Shown here piece after piece: positions 18,076 through 25,927 of a stretch of DNA of 64,000 nt. The position numbers and the translations under genes are program-made. The DNA is from CAYQLT01 sp964418425 (GTDB lineage: Bacteria > Bacillota > Limnochordia > Limnochordales > Geochordaceae), in the NCBI GenBank assembly GCA_964418425.1, contig CAYQLT010000014.1, forward strand, positions 1 through 64,000, in the 5' to 3' direction. The notes under the pieces were generated by a model. The model had not been told where the DNA came from, made no database searches, and saw nothing but the letters and a program-made list of their open reading frames with translations. Positions within the stretch are counted from its first letter, which is position 1; every line of letters begins with the position of its first letter.

Positions 18076-18917
18076 GCCTGGCTCAAGGAAGCCTGCCGCA
18101 GGAGCGGCATCCCCAGCCCGAGCGGGGCGAGGCACCGCCGCCGGCGATGCCGCCGCGGCTTTTGGAGCTGTGGCGTCGCTACAAGAAGACCAGGAGCCGT
18201 CAGCTGCGCGAGCAGCTCATTCTGGAGTACGCTCCCCTGGTCAAACATGTCGCGGGCCGCATGGCTGTCGTGCTGCCCCCCTACGTGGACTTCGACGATC
18301 TTGTCAGCTACGGGATCTTCGGGCTGGTCGAGGCCGTGGAGCGCTACGACCTGGAGCGAGGGGTGAAGTTCGAGACGTACGCGGCCACCCGCATCCGGGG
18401 TGCCATTCTGGACGGCCTGCGGGCGGCGGACTGGGTGCCCCGTTCGGTACGCCAGAAGGAGCGAGAGGTGGAGCAGGCCATGGCGCGGCTGGAGGGCCAG
18501 CTGGGCCGAGCCGCCACCGACGAGGAGGTGGCGGCGGAGCTGGGCTTGAGCGTCCAGGAGTACGACCGCCTGGTCTCCGAGCTGTCGGGGGCCAGCATGG
18601 TCTCTTTGGACGACGTCTGGGTGGCCGATCCGGAGGAGGAGAGCCAGCTGCGCGTGGTGGAGACGCTGTCCGACGACACCTCCCAGAGCCCGGAGGCACG
18701 GGTGGACGAACAGGAGATGGAGCGCATCCTGGCGGAGGCCGTCGATCGGTTGCCCGAGCGGGAGCGAACCGTGGTGGCCCTGTACTACCGCGACGGGCTT
18801 ACGCTGAAGGAGATCGGCAGGGTGCTGGGCGTAACGGAGTCCCGGGTATGCCAGATCCATGGCAAGGCGATCCTGCGGCTGCGAGCCTACCTGCGAGAGG
18901 CGCTGGGCGGGCCGTGA
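18072..18917 (+). CDS. sigD: Flagellar RNA polymerase sigma factor (SigD/FliA/WhiG family)
   Basis: The 281-residue sigma-28 factor drives late flagellar genes. Region 2 reads YAPLVKHVAGRMAVVLPPYV, DFDDLVSYGIFGLVEAVERY and FETYAATRIRGAILDGLR; region 3 has DEEVAAELGLSVQEY; region 4 has LPERERTVVALYYRDGLTLK and GVTESRVCQIHGKAI. It is unlike the sigma F gene at 45932. The start overlaps the PilZ gene stop (ATGA), so it is co-translated, and as the last recognised flagellar gene it is in the same place as in Bacillus fla/che. Confidence 0.94.
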   Translation: MSLAQGSLPQERHPQPERGEAPPPAMPPRLLELWRRYKKTRSRQLREQLILEYAPLVKHVAGRMAVVLPPYVDFDDLVSYGIFGLVEAVERYDLERGVKFETYAATRIRGAILDGLRAADWVPRSVRQKEREVEQAMARLEGQLGRAATDEEVAAELGLSVQEYDRLVSELSGASMVSLDDVWVADPEEESQLRVVETLSDDTSQSPEARVDEQEMERILAEAVDRLPERERTVVALYYRDGLTLKEIGRVLGVTESRVCQIHGKAILRLRAYLREALGGP

Positions 18918-18989
18918 GCGGGAGCGGTTCTCCTCTTGCGGGTGGCGTGCCGGGGAGCGACTGGCCGTGGGACGGTGGGGGTGAACCCC

Positions 18990-19337
18990 ATGTCAATGCG
19001 GATGGTGGACCTCCAAACCCTGCTTCCCAGGACGCAGGAGGCCTCGCGGGCGCAGGAGGCCGCCCAACGGGTGCCGCAGGCGGCCCAGCAGGCGGCGGCC
19101 CAGGACCTGCAACGGGCCGCGGAGGTGAACCGCCGTAGGGTGCGCGGGATGGAGCCGCCGGAAGGCCGGCGGGTGCGGGGCGCAGCGGACGAGGAACGGC
19201 GCCAGGGAAGGCGGGGGGCTCGGGCCCGCAACCGCCCGGACAAGTCGCCGCAGCCGACCGAAGGCGCCGCCGCCCTTCCTCCACCACCGGCTCCACGGAT
19301 CCCGGGCCTCGGCGAGCGGGTGGACGTGCGGGCTTGA
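18990..19337 (+). CDS. Small conserved protein downstream of sigD, function unknown
   Basis: The protein has about 115 residues, starting MSMRMVDLQTLLPRTQEASR, then a Gln/Ala-rich helix (AAQRVPQAAQQAAAQDLQRA) and a long Arg-rich, Pro-ending disordered tail. I recall similar small Gln-rich proteins after fliA in many Clostridia, but know of no function. I chose ATG 18990; GTG 18981 and an ORF from 18936 are alternatives. The tail is extremely basic, which could reflect nucleic-acid binding or simply GC bias. Confidence 0.55.
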   Translation: MSMRMVDLQTLLPRTQEASRAQEAAQRVPQAAQQAAAQDLQRAAEVNRRRVRGMEPPEGRRVRGAADEERRQGRRGARARNRPDKSPQPTEGAAALPPPPAPRIPGLGERVDVRA

Positions 19338-19399
19338 AGCGCCCCGGGGGATCCACGCCCACCGGCGGGCAGACCGGCAGATCCTGCCCCCCTGTTTCG

Positions 19400-19428
19400 T
19401 TGAGCGGCCAGCGGGGCTGTGATATACT
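19400..19428 (+). promoter_or_regulatory. Vegetative promoter for rpsB operon
   Basis: TTGAGC (19400-19405), a 17-base spacer and TATACT (19423-19428), with an extended -10 TG at 19420-19421. This is an excellent sigma-A-type promoter. A weak inverted repeat GGGCAG/CTGCCC (19367-19372, 19384-19389) just upstream may end flagellar transcription. Confidence 0.8.
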
Positions 19429-19434
19429 ACGGCC

Positions 19435-19569
19435 CGGCCATCGTGCCAGTACGCACGCCTTCACGACCTTCAGGCGGTGCCGCAGCCGGCCGGGCGCGGC
19501 CGTGCGGTTCCTGAGGGGATGACGGGGGCGGAGGGATAACCGGGCGCTGGAAAGGGGGTGTGAGAGCCG
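19435..19569 (+). promoter_or_regulatory. rpsB 5' leader
   Basis: About 135 bases separate the predicted start of transcription and the rpsB start codon. A GC-rich hairpin can form between CCGCA (19480-19484) and TGCGG (19503-19507) with an inner GGCC/GGCC stem. S2 genes are often autoregulated through such leaders, but I do not recognise a defined class here. Confidence 0.35.
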
Positions 19570-20448
19570 GTGGCCGTGATCTCCATGAAGCAGCTGCTGG
19601 AAGCCGGCGTCCACTTCGGTCACCAGACCCGCCGATGGAACCCCAAGATGGCCCGCTACATCTACACGGAGCGAAACGGGATCTACATCATCGACCTGCA
19701 GGAGACCGTCCGCAAGCTGGAAGAGGCCTACCGCTTCGTCAAGGAGACCGTCCAGGCCGGGGGTACCCTGTTGTTCGTCGGCACCAAGAAGCAGGCCCAG
19801 GAGACGGTGCGCGAGGAGGCCGAGCGCTGCGGCATGTTTTACGTCAACCAGCGGTGGCTGGGGGGCACGCTGACCAACTTCGCCACCATCAAAGGGCGCC
19901 TGCGGCGGCTGCGCGAACTGGAGGATATGGAGCAAAACGGCGCCTTCGAGCGGCTGCCGAAAAAGGAAGTGCTGCAGCTTCTCAAGGAAAAGCAAAAGCT
20001 TGAGCGCTTCCTCTCCGGCATCCGCCAGATGCACAGCCTTCCCAGCGCGCTGTTCGTCATCGACCCTCGCAAGGAGAAGATCGCCGTCAGCGAGGCCCGT
20101 AAGCTCAACATCAAAGTGGTGGCCATCGTGGACACCAACTGCGACCCCGACGAAGTCGACTACGTCATCCCTGGAAACGACGACGCCATCCGGGCTGTGC
20201 GCCTGATCACGCACAAGATCGCAGACGCCGTCCTGGAGGCCCGGGAGGGCCAGGAGGGCCCGGCGGAGGCTGAGGCTGCGCTGCCGGGTGAGCAGGCGGC
20301 GGCGCCGGCCGTCGAGGGTGAGTCGGGCGACGGCTATGCGGGAGAGATGCATGGAGACGAGGTGTCGGAGGCGGCCGAGCCGGAGGACGACGCGGTGCAA
20401 GAGGCGTATGCGCCTGCAGAGGCCAACCGGGGGAACGGAGGCCGCTGA
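19570..20448 (+). CDS. rpsB: 30S ribosomal protein S2
   Basis: Ribosomal protein S2, 292 residues. Conserved blocks: MKQLLEAGVHFGHQTRRWNP, ERNGIYIIDLQETVRKL, GGTLLFVGTKKQAQETV, NQRWLGGTLTNFATIK and VVAIVDTNCDPDEVDYVIPG. It ends in an extra acidic Ala/Glu-rich tail (about 228-292) that the usual 230-250-residue S2 lacks. The GTG at 19570 follows ggaaagggggtgtgagagccg. Confidence 0.97.
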   Translation: MAVISMKQLLEAGVHFGHQTRRWNPKMARYIYTERNGIYIIDLQETVRKLEEAYRFVKETVQAGGTLLFVGTKKQAQETVREEAERCGMFYVNQRWLGGTLTNFATIKGRLRRLRELEDMEQNGAFERLPKKEVLQLLKEKQKLERFLSGIRQMHSLPSALFVIDPRKEKIAVSEARKLNIKVVAIVDTNCDPDEVDYVIPGNDDAIRAVRLITHKIADAVLEAREGQEGPAEAEAALPGEQAAAPAVEGESGDGYAGEMHGDEVSEAAEPEDDAVQEAYAPAEANRGNGGR

Positions 20449-20477
20449 GGGCTGCTCCGACAGGCAGTGGCACGCGT

Positions 20478-20516
20478 CCGGTGCGGCAGCTTCGCCCAGT
20501 AGCGCTGCCGCACCGG
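20478..20516 (+). other. Perfect 13-bp hairpin between rpsB and tsf
   Basis: CCGGTGCGGCAGC (20478-20490) is followed after 13 bases by its exact reverse complement GCTGCCGCACCGG (20504-20516). There is no T tract, so it is probably not a simple terminator. It may act as a 3' stabiliser for rpsB mRNA or as an attenuator that keeps S2 more abundant than EF-Ts. Confidence 0.6.
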
Positions 20517-20570
20517 CGTCCTTGGGCGGGCCGCTCGGGGCAAGGAATCGTACGACGGAAGGGCAGGCAG

Positions 20571-21548
20571 GTGAAGGTGGCGCAGATCACGGTCGAGATG
20601 ATCCGGGCCCTGCGCGAGCGCACCGGAGCAGGGATGATGGACGTCAAGCGGGCCCTGGAGCAAGCGGGAGGCAACGAGGAGGAGGCGGTTCGCATCCTGC
20701 GCGAGCGAGGGCTCGCGCAGGCGGCCAAGCGGGCCGGGCGTGCCGCCCTGGAGGGCTTGGTGGAGGCGTTCGTCGCCGAGGACCGTCGTTCGGGCGCCTT
20801 GGTGGAGGTCAACTGCGAGACGGACTTCGTGGCTCGCACCGAGGCTGTGCGGGCTCTCGCCCGGGCCATGGCACGCCTGGCCGCCGAGTCCGGCATACCG
20901 GCGGGCGTTGCGGCGCCCGGGGAGGCCGATCGATGGGACCCAAGGGGAGAAGACTCCCTGGCTCGGGTCAAGGCGCTGCTGCAGCACCCCCTGCCCGGCT
21001 TCGAGGGGCGTCCCGCCTCCGAGGCTGTGGCGGAGGTGGCAGGGAAGGTGGGCGAGCACGTGCGGGTGCGGCGCTTCGCCACGTTTCGCACGGAAGGCAT
21101 CCTGGACGCCTATGTGCACGGCGACGGCCGCATCGGCGTGCTGATGGACGTGGAGGTGGAGCCCCGCTCGGCGGGTGAGCGGCCCGAGATACGTGCCCTC
21201 ATCCGGGATCTGGCCATGCAGGTGGCAGCCTTTCGGGCGGAATACGTGGATCGCTCCCAGGTTCCGCAGGCCGTGGTGCAACGGGAGCAGGAGATCTATC
21301 GGGCGGCAGCTCGCAACGAGGGCAAACCCGAGAGGGTGTTGGACAAGATCGTCGCAGGCCGTGTGGAGAAGTTCTACCAGGAGGTGTGCCTGGTGGACCA
21401 GCCTTTCATGCGGGATGCGGCCATCAGCGTGGGCCGACACGTGGAACAGGTCACCGCACCCCTCGGGGCTCGGCTGCGGGTGCGCCGCTTTGCTCGCTTT
21501 GAGCGGGCCGAGCGGCTGACGGGGGAGGGCGAGCGGGGCGAGGAGTAG
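20571..21548 (+). CDS. tsf: Elongation factor Ts
   Basis: EF-Ts is the nucleotide exchange factor for EF-Tu. The N-terminal UBA-like domain (EMIRALRERTGAGMMDVKRA), the VNCETDFVART motif and the C-terminal LVDQPFMRD block are all present. At 325 residues it is a little longer than the Bacillus protein (about 293), mainly through insertions after residue 100. I chose GTG 20571, which begins KVAQITVEMI as expected; an open frame from 20481 includes the intergenic hairpin and is unlikely. Confidence 0.95.
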   Translation: MKVAQITVEMIRALRERTGAGMMDVKRALEQAGGNEEEAVRILRERGLAQAAKRAGRAALEGLVEAFVAEDRRSGALVEVNCETDFVARTEAVRALARAMARLAAESGIPAGVAAPGEADRWDPRGEDSLARVKALLQHPLPGFEGRPASEAVAEVAGKVGEHVRVRRFATFRTEGILDAYVHGDGRIGVLMDVEVEPRSAGERPEIRALIRDLAMQVAAFRAEYVDRSQVPQAVVQREQEIYRAAARNEGKPERVLDKIVAGRVEKFYQEVCLVDQPFMRDAAISVGRHVEQVTAPLGARLRVRRFARFERAERLTGEGERGEE

Positions 21549-21589
21549 CCGCGGGCGCAGGCGAACTCTCGTCCGGGGTGAGACATGGC

Positions 21590-22327
21590 ATGAAGGGCCC
21601 CTACCGGCGAGTAGTCCTCAAGCTCAGCGGAGAGGCTCTGGCAGGGGATCGAGGCTTCGGGATCGACCTGGAGGTGGTCCAGCGCCTGGCGCAGGCTATC
21701 CGCACCCTCCGCCAGCAGGGCATCGAGGTTGCCGTGGTGGTGGGAGGCGGAAACATCTGGCGGGGCGCCAGCGCGGCAGCCTGCGGAATGGACCGGGGAA
21801 CGGCCGATTACATGGGCATGCTGGCCACAGCTGTCAACGCCCTGGCCCTGCAGGAGACGCTGGAACGCCTGGGGGTCGCCACACGGGTTCAGTCAGCCAT
21901 CGAGATGCGCCAGGTGGCCGAACCCTACATCCGGCGCCGCGCGATTCGCCACCTGGAAAAGGGTAGGGTGGTCATCTTCGCGGCGGGAACCGGCAACCCC
22001 TTCTTCTCCACGGACACCGCCGCAGCGCTTCGGGCGGCAGAGATCGAGGCCGACGTCATCCTGATGGGCAAGCGAGGGGTAGACGGCGTCTACGACGCCG
22101 ATCCCCGCACCCATCCGGGCGCTCGGCGCTTCGAGCGGCTCACCCACATGGAGGTGCTGCAGCGGGGATTGGATGTGATGGACTCCACGGCGGCCTCCCT
22201 GTGCATGGAAAACGGCATCCCGGTCATCGTCTTTGACATCGGGGTTCCCGACAACATCGTCCGCGCTGCGATGGGGGAGCCGGTGGGCACCACGGTGGGC
22301 GGAGGTGGGGCAGATGGCAGGCGGTGA
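21590..22327 (+). CDS. pyrH: Uridylate kinase (UMP kinase)
   Basis: PyrH converts UMP to UDP, for nucleic acids and cell wall precursors. 245 residues of the amino-acid-kinase fold: RVVLKLSGEALAGDRGFGID, AVVVGGGNIWRGASA, MDRGTADYMGMLATAVNALA, IFAAGTGNPFFSTDTAAALR and GVDGVYDADPRTHP. The ATG at 21590 is 7 bases after ggggtgag. The rpsB-tsf-pyrH-frr order is universal. The stop overlaps frr by 14 bases. Confidence 0.97.
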   Translation: MKGPYRRVVLKLSGEALAGDRGFGIDLEVVQRLAQAIRTLRQQGIEVAVVVGGGNIWRGASAAACGMDRGTADYMGMLATAVNALALQETLERLGVATRVQSAIEMRQVAEPYIRRRAIRHLEKGRVVIFAAGTGNPFFSTDTAAALRAAEIEADVILMGKRGVDGVYDADPRTHPGARRFERLTHMEVLQRGLDVMDSTAASLCMENGIPVIVFDIGVPDNIVRAAMGEPVGTTVGGGGADGRR

Positions 22328-22892
22328 AGCCGACGTCAAAGCCCTGCTTCAGCAGGCGCAGGAGCGTATGAAAGGAGTGGTGCAGGCGGCTCGCCGGGAT
22401 CTGGCGGCCATTCGGACCGGGCGAGCCAGCCCCTCTTTGCTGGAAAGGGTGGTGGTGGATTACCACGGGACGCCCGTTCCCCTCACCCAACTGGCGACGA
22501 TCTCCGTCCCGGAGCCCCGGACTCTGGTCGTGCAGCCCTGGGATCGGTCCATCCTGAAAGAAGTGGAGCGGGCTCTTCTCAAGTCCGACCTCGGGGTGAC
22601 CCCCGTCAACGACGGCAGCGTGGTGCGCCTGGTGCTGCCCCAGCCCACCGAGGAGCGGCGGCGGGAGCTGGTACGCCTGGCCCGCAAGGAGGCCGAGGAG
22701 AAGAGGGTAGCCATCCGCAACGTTCGCCGCGAGGTCAACGAGGAGATCAAAAAGCTGGAAAAGGGCAAGGAGCTCTCCGAAGATGAATCCCGGCGGGCGC
22801 AACAGCAGGTCCAGCAGCTCACGGACCGCTTCATCCAGGAGATCGATCAGCTGGTTCAGGCCAAGGAACGGGAGATCATGGAGGTTTCGTGA
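22314..22892 (+). CDS. frr: Ribosome recycling factor
   Basis: RRF splits post-termination ribosomes with EF-G. The 192-residue length is close to the standard 185, with LAAIRTGRASPSLLERVVVD, VPEPRTLVVQPWDRSILKEV and the C-terminal helix EDESRRAQQQVQQLTDRF. I placed the start at ATG 22314 (ggaggtgggg upstream), inside the end of pyrH; the frame is open upstream but not conserved there. Confidence 0.96.
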   Translation: MAGGEADVKALLQQAQERMKGVVQAARRDLAAIRTGRASPSLLERVVVDYHGTPVPLTQLATISVPEPRTLVVQPWDRSILKEVERALLKSDLGVTPVNDGSVVRLVLPQPTEERRRELVRLARKEAEEKRVAIRNVRREVNEEIKKLEKGKELSEDESRRAQQQVQQLTDRFIQEIDQLVQAKEREIMEVS

Positions 22893-23194
22893 AGCCCATG
22901 CCCCCACGCGATGGCGGCGCGCAACCCCATCGGGATCCATCCCGGCTCGCCGGCGCACCCGACGTGGTGGGACTGTGCCTGGCCGACGCCCTCGCCCAGC
23001 TCCGTGCCACGCCTTGTACCCTGGCCTTTACCGCGCCGCCCCGCCCCAGGGGCAGGCCGGGCGCCGTACGGGTGGTCAGCCAGCGTTACGAGGGTGGGCG
23101 CCTCAAGCTGATCTGCGCCCGAGAGTACTACGACGCCCCCGCCGTCAAGCAACAGGAACCTGGCGAGGGCGGCGGGGAGACGGAGGATGGCTGA
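22889..23194 (+). CDS. Small PASTA-like protein between frr and uppS
   Basis: The protein has 101 residues. The segment from about 25 to 80 (APDVVGLCLADALAQLRATP, then VRVVSQRYEGGRLKLICARE) has the pattern of a PASTA domain: a DVVG(x)LADA helix followed by a beta hairpin. No signal peptide or membrane segment is visible, unlike the PASTA domains of PknB kinases or penicillin-binding proteins. It overlaps frr by 4 bases (GTGA) and uppS by 8. I recall a similar small gene in this position in Clostridia, but the function is unknown. Confidence 0.6.
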   Translation: MKPMPPRDGGAQPHRDPSRLAGAPDVVGLCLADALAQLRATPCTLAFTAPPRPRGRPGAVRVVSQRYEGGRLKLICAREYYDAPAVKQQEPGEGGGETEDG

Positions 23195-24038
23195 GGCACA
23201 GCCGTCGCGACCGGGTCTGCCACGCCAGGGGGTGATGGCCCGTCTGGCCGACCGGGTGTGGCTGCGGCTGGCCGAGGCATCCTGGCCGTGGGTGCACATG
23301 CGCTCGGAGGAACACCGGCTGCTTTCGGAGCTGGATCCCGGCCGGATCCCTCGGCATGTGGCCATCATCATGGACGGCAACGGAAGGTGGGCGCTGCGGC
23401 GAGGACTGAGGCGGGTGGCGGGTCATCGGGCCGGCGTGAAAAGCCTCAAAGAGACGGTGCGCACCTGCGCCCGCCTGGGCGTGGACGTGCTGACCGTGTA
23501 CGCCTTCTCCACCGAGAACTGGCAACGGCCGGAGTCCGAGGTGCGCTACCTGATGGACCTGCTGGTGGAGGTGTTGCACAAGGAGATCGACGAGCTGCAC
23601 GAGGCGGGCATCCGGGTGCAGGTGATCGGGCGCCTGGAGGGGCTACCCGCTTCCGTGCAGGAGGAGATCCGGCGGGCCGAGGCGCTGACGCGACGCAACC
23701 GGCACATGATCTTCAACGTGGCCCTCAACTACGGTGGCCGGGCCGAGATTGTGGACGCGGCGCGCCGCCTGGCGGAAGACGTCCGCTCGGGGCGGTTGGA
23801 AATAGGGGAGATCGATGAGGCACGCTTTGCCCGCTACCTTTACACGGCCGGGCTCCCGGACCCCGACCTGCTCATCCGAACGGGAGGAGAGTTTCGGGTC
23901 AGCAACTTCCTGCTTTGGCAGCTCGCCTACGCGGAGCTATGGGTGACCCCCGTCTACTGGCCCGACTTTCGAAGGGTGCACCTGCTGCAGGCCATCGTGG
24001 ACTACCAGCGGCGCGACCGGCGTTTTGGAAGGGTGTAA
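23187..24038 (+). CDS. uppS: Undecaprenyl diphosphate synthase (isoprenyl transferase)
   Basis: UppS makes the C55 lipid carrier for cell wall synthesis. The 283-residue protein shows the cis-prenyltransferase motifs HVAIIMDGNGRWALRRGL (with catalytic Asp), VDVLTVYAFSTENWQRPESE, NVALNYGGRAEIVDA and PDLLIRTGGEFRVSNFLLWQ. An N-terminal extension of about 50 residues precedes the core; a start nearer ATG 23235 or 23299 is possible. It is followed by cdsA. Confidence 0.95.
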   Translation: MAEAQPSRPGLPRQGVMARLADRVWLRLAEASWPWVHMRSEEHRLLSELDPGRIPRHVAIIMDGNGRWALRRGLRRVAGHRAGVKSLKETVRTCARLGVDVLTVYAFSTENWQRPESEVRYLMDLLVEVLHKEIDELHEAGIRVQVIGRLEGLPASVQEEIRRAEALTRRNRHMIFNVALNYGGRAEIVDAARRLAEDVRSGRLEIGEIDEARFARYLYTAGLPDPDLLIRTGGEFRVSNFLLWQLAYAELWVTPVYWPDFRRVHLLQAIVDYQRRDRRFGRV

Positions 24039-24043
24039 ACCGG

Positions 24044-24862
24044 GTGCTCGCGCTGCGGGTGCTCACGGTGGCCGTGGGTGCCCCCCTGATGCTGGCGGCT
24101 CTGTATCTGGGCGGCCTGCCGTGGGGGCTTGTACTCGCGGGCATCGTGGTCTGGGGTTCCCTGGAGCTGGGCGACATCTTTGCGGCCAAAGGGGTTGGCC
24201 GTCCCCGGCGGGACGTGCTGGTGGTGGCCGGGCTCGCCGGGGTCTGGATGGCACCGGCCGTGCAGGCCCTGGCAGGTTCGCGGTGGGCAGGGGCTGTCGC
24301 GTTGATGCTGCCGGCTGTGGCGTTCGGGTATGCGGCTTTGCGGGCCTGGGGCCGGGGCTCCAGTGTCATCTACGAGGCCTCCGCCGCAGCCTTCGCGTTT
24401 TGCTATGTGGGGGTCTTCACGGGGTTCTGGTGGCTTCTGCGGGGGCTGGACGGCCCGGGCTGGCGGTACGGGCTCTTGGTTCTGGTGGGCACGTGGGCGA
24501 CGGACATCGGAGCGTTTGTGGTCGGTCGCACCGTGGGTCGCCGGCGCCTGCTCCCCAAAGTGTCGCCCGCCAAGACCGTGGAGGGCGCCGTGGGAGGCAT
24601 CCTGGCCGGCGTGCTGGTCACCTGGCTTTTGGCGCGGGCCGCCTTTGGCATGCCCGCGTGGGGTGCCATGCTTCTCGGCCTGGTGACGGCGACCGGGGCG
24701 GAGCTTGGGGACCTTGCCGAGTCGGCCCTCAAGCGCGACGCCAGGGTGAAGGACTCGGGATGGCTGCTCCCGGGCCACGGGGGCATCCTGGACCGGATGG
24801 ACAGCGTGCTCGTGGCGGGGCCCGCCGCCTACCTCTTCCTCGCCGCGATGGGTCAGCTTTGA
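24044..24862 (+). CDS. cdsA: Phosphatidate cytidylyltransferase
   Basis: CdsA makes CDP-diacylglycerol for phospholipids. About 272 residues with seven or eight membrane segments and the family signature SPAKTVEGAVGG, then LGDLAESALKRDARVKDSG and LLPGHGGILDRMDSVLVAGP. The start is GTG 24044, 10 bases after ggaaggg and 5 bases after the uppS stop. In most bacteria dxr follows; here rseP follows directly. Confidence 0.93.
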   Translation: MLALRVLTVAVGAPLMLAALYLGGLPWGLVLAGIVVWGSLELGDIFAAKGVGRPRRDVLVVAGLAGVWMAPAVQALAGSRWAGAVALMLPAVAFGYAALRAWGRGSSVIYEASAAAFAFCYVGVFTGFWWLLRGLDGPGWRYGLLVLVGTWATDIGAFVVGRTVGRRRLLPKVSPAKTVEGAVGGILAGVLVTWLLARAAFGMPAWGAMLLGLVTATGAELGDLAESALKRDARVKDSGWLLPGHGGILDRMDSVLVAGPAAYLFLAAMGQL

Positions 24863-24893
24863 GTCGGAAGCGTTCAAGGAGCCATGGCCGCCG

Positions 24894-25922
24894 ATGACAA
24901 GCATTCTGGCATTTGGCGCGGTGTTTCTCACCCTCGTGTTGTTCCACGAGCTTGGGCACTTCCTGGTGGCCAAGAGCGTCGGGGTGGCGGTTTACGAGTT
25001 TTCCATCGGATTCGGACCGGCGGTGGCTCGGTTGCGGCGGGGGTTGACCACCTACTCGCTGCGGGCCTTTCCGCTGGGAGGATTCGTACGACTGGCGGGC
25101 ATGGAGACCGCCGCGGAGGAACGGCGGCTGGCCCAGGAGCGCCTTGCACCCGATGACCCTCGCCGTTTCAACAATCGACCCCTGTGGCAGAGGACCCTCA
25201 CCATCGTGGCCGGGCCGGCCATGAACTTTCTGCTGGCCGCCTTTTTGTTTGCGCTGCTGTACGTTCCCCCCGTGGTGGGTGAGGTGGAGCCTGCCAGCCC
25301 GGCGGCGGTCGCCGGGGTGGTTCCCGGCGACCGCGTGGTCCGCATCGAAGGGATGCGCACGCCCACGGCCGCCCGGGTGCTGCGGGCCGTGCACGCGGCC
25401 TCGCCCGGGGACGTGCTTCGGGTGGAGGTGCTTCGGGACGGCCGGGTTCTGCGGTTTTCCATCCAAACGGCGGTGCACCCCCGAGGGCCCGTCGCCTACA
25501 TCGGCGTGCGCTGGAAGGGGCAGCCGGGAGTCCTGGAGGCCCTTTACGGGGGTCTGGTGGAAATGCTAGACTCCACGGGAGAAATCACACGCGCAGTGGG
25601 CCGTATGCTTTTGGGGCGTGAGGCCATCTCGGTGGCAGGGCCTGCGGGCATCTTCACCATGGTGGCGGAAGCGGCGGATCGGGGCTTGCTGACGCTGATC
25701 GGGGTGGCGGCCGTCCTCAACCTCAACCTGGGGCTCATCAACCTTTTGCCCTTGCCGGTTCTGGACGGAGGATGGCTGCTGTTCTTGGGCCTGGAGTGGC
25801 TGCGGCGGCGACCGCTGGAGCCACAACTGCAGACGCTGGCCCAGATGCTGGGTCTGATGATCCTCATCACTCTGATGTTGATAGCGACGTACTTCGATTT
25901 GAAGCGATTGGGAGCCGGGTGA
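24894..25922 (+). CDS. rseP: RseP/RasP-type site-2 protease
   Basis: RseP is an intramembrane zinc protease that clips anti-sigma factors and signal peptides. The 342-residue protein has the HELGH zinc motif at residues 18-22, a PDZ domain (about 110-195, ASPAAVAGVVPGDRVVRIEG) and the second metal motif NLLPLPVLDGGWLLFLG. Four membrane segments are seen. The ATG follows aaggagccatggccgc, and the stop overlaps the region of the proS start. It is immediately followed by proS; ispG is not present. Confidence 0.93.
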   Translation: MTSILAFGAVFLTLVLFHELGHFLVAKSVGVAVYEFSIGFGPAVARLRRGLTTYSLRAFPLGGFVRLAGMETAAEERRLAQERLAPDDPRRFNNRPLWQRTLTIVAGPAMNFLLAAFLFALLYVPPVVGEVEPASPAAVAGVVPGDRVVRIEGMRTPTAARVLRAVHAASPGDVLRVEVLRDGRVLRFSIQTAVHPRGPVAYIGVRWKGQPGVLEALYGGLVEMLDSTGEITRAVGRMLLGREAISVAGPAGIFTMVAEAADRGLLTLIGVAAVLNLNLGLINLLPLPVLDGGWLLFLGLEWLRRRPLEPQLQTLAQMLGLMILITLMLIATYFDLKRLGAG

Positions 25923-25927
25923 GGGAG

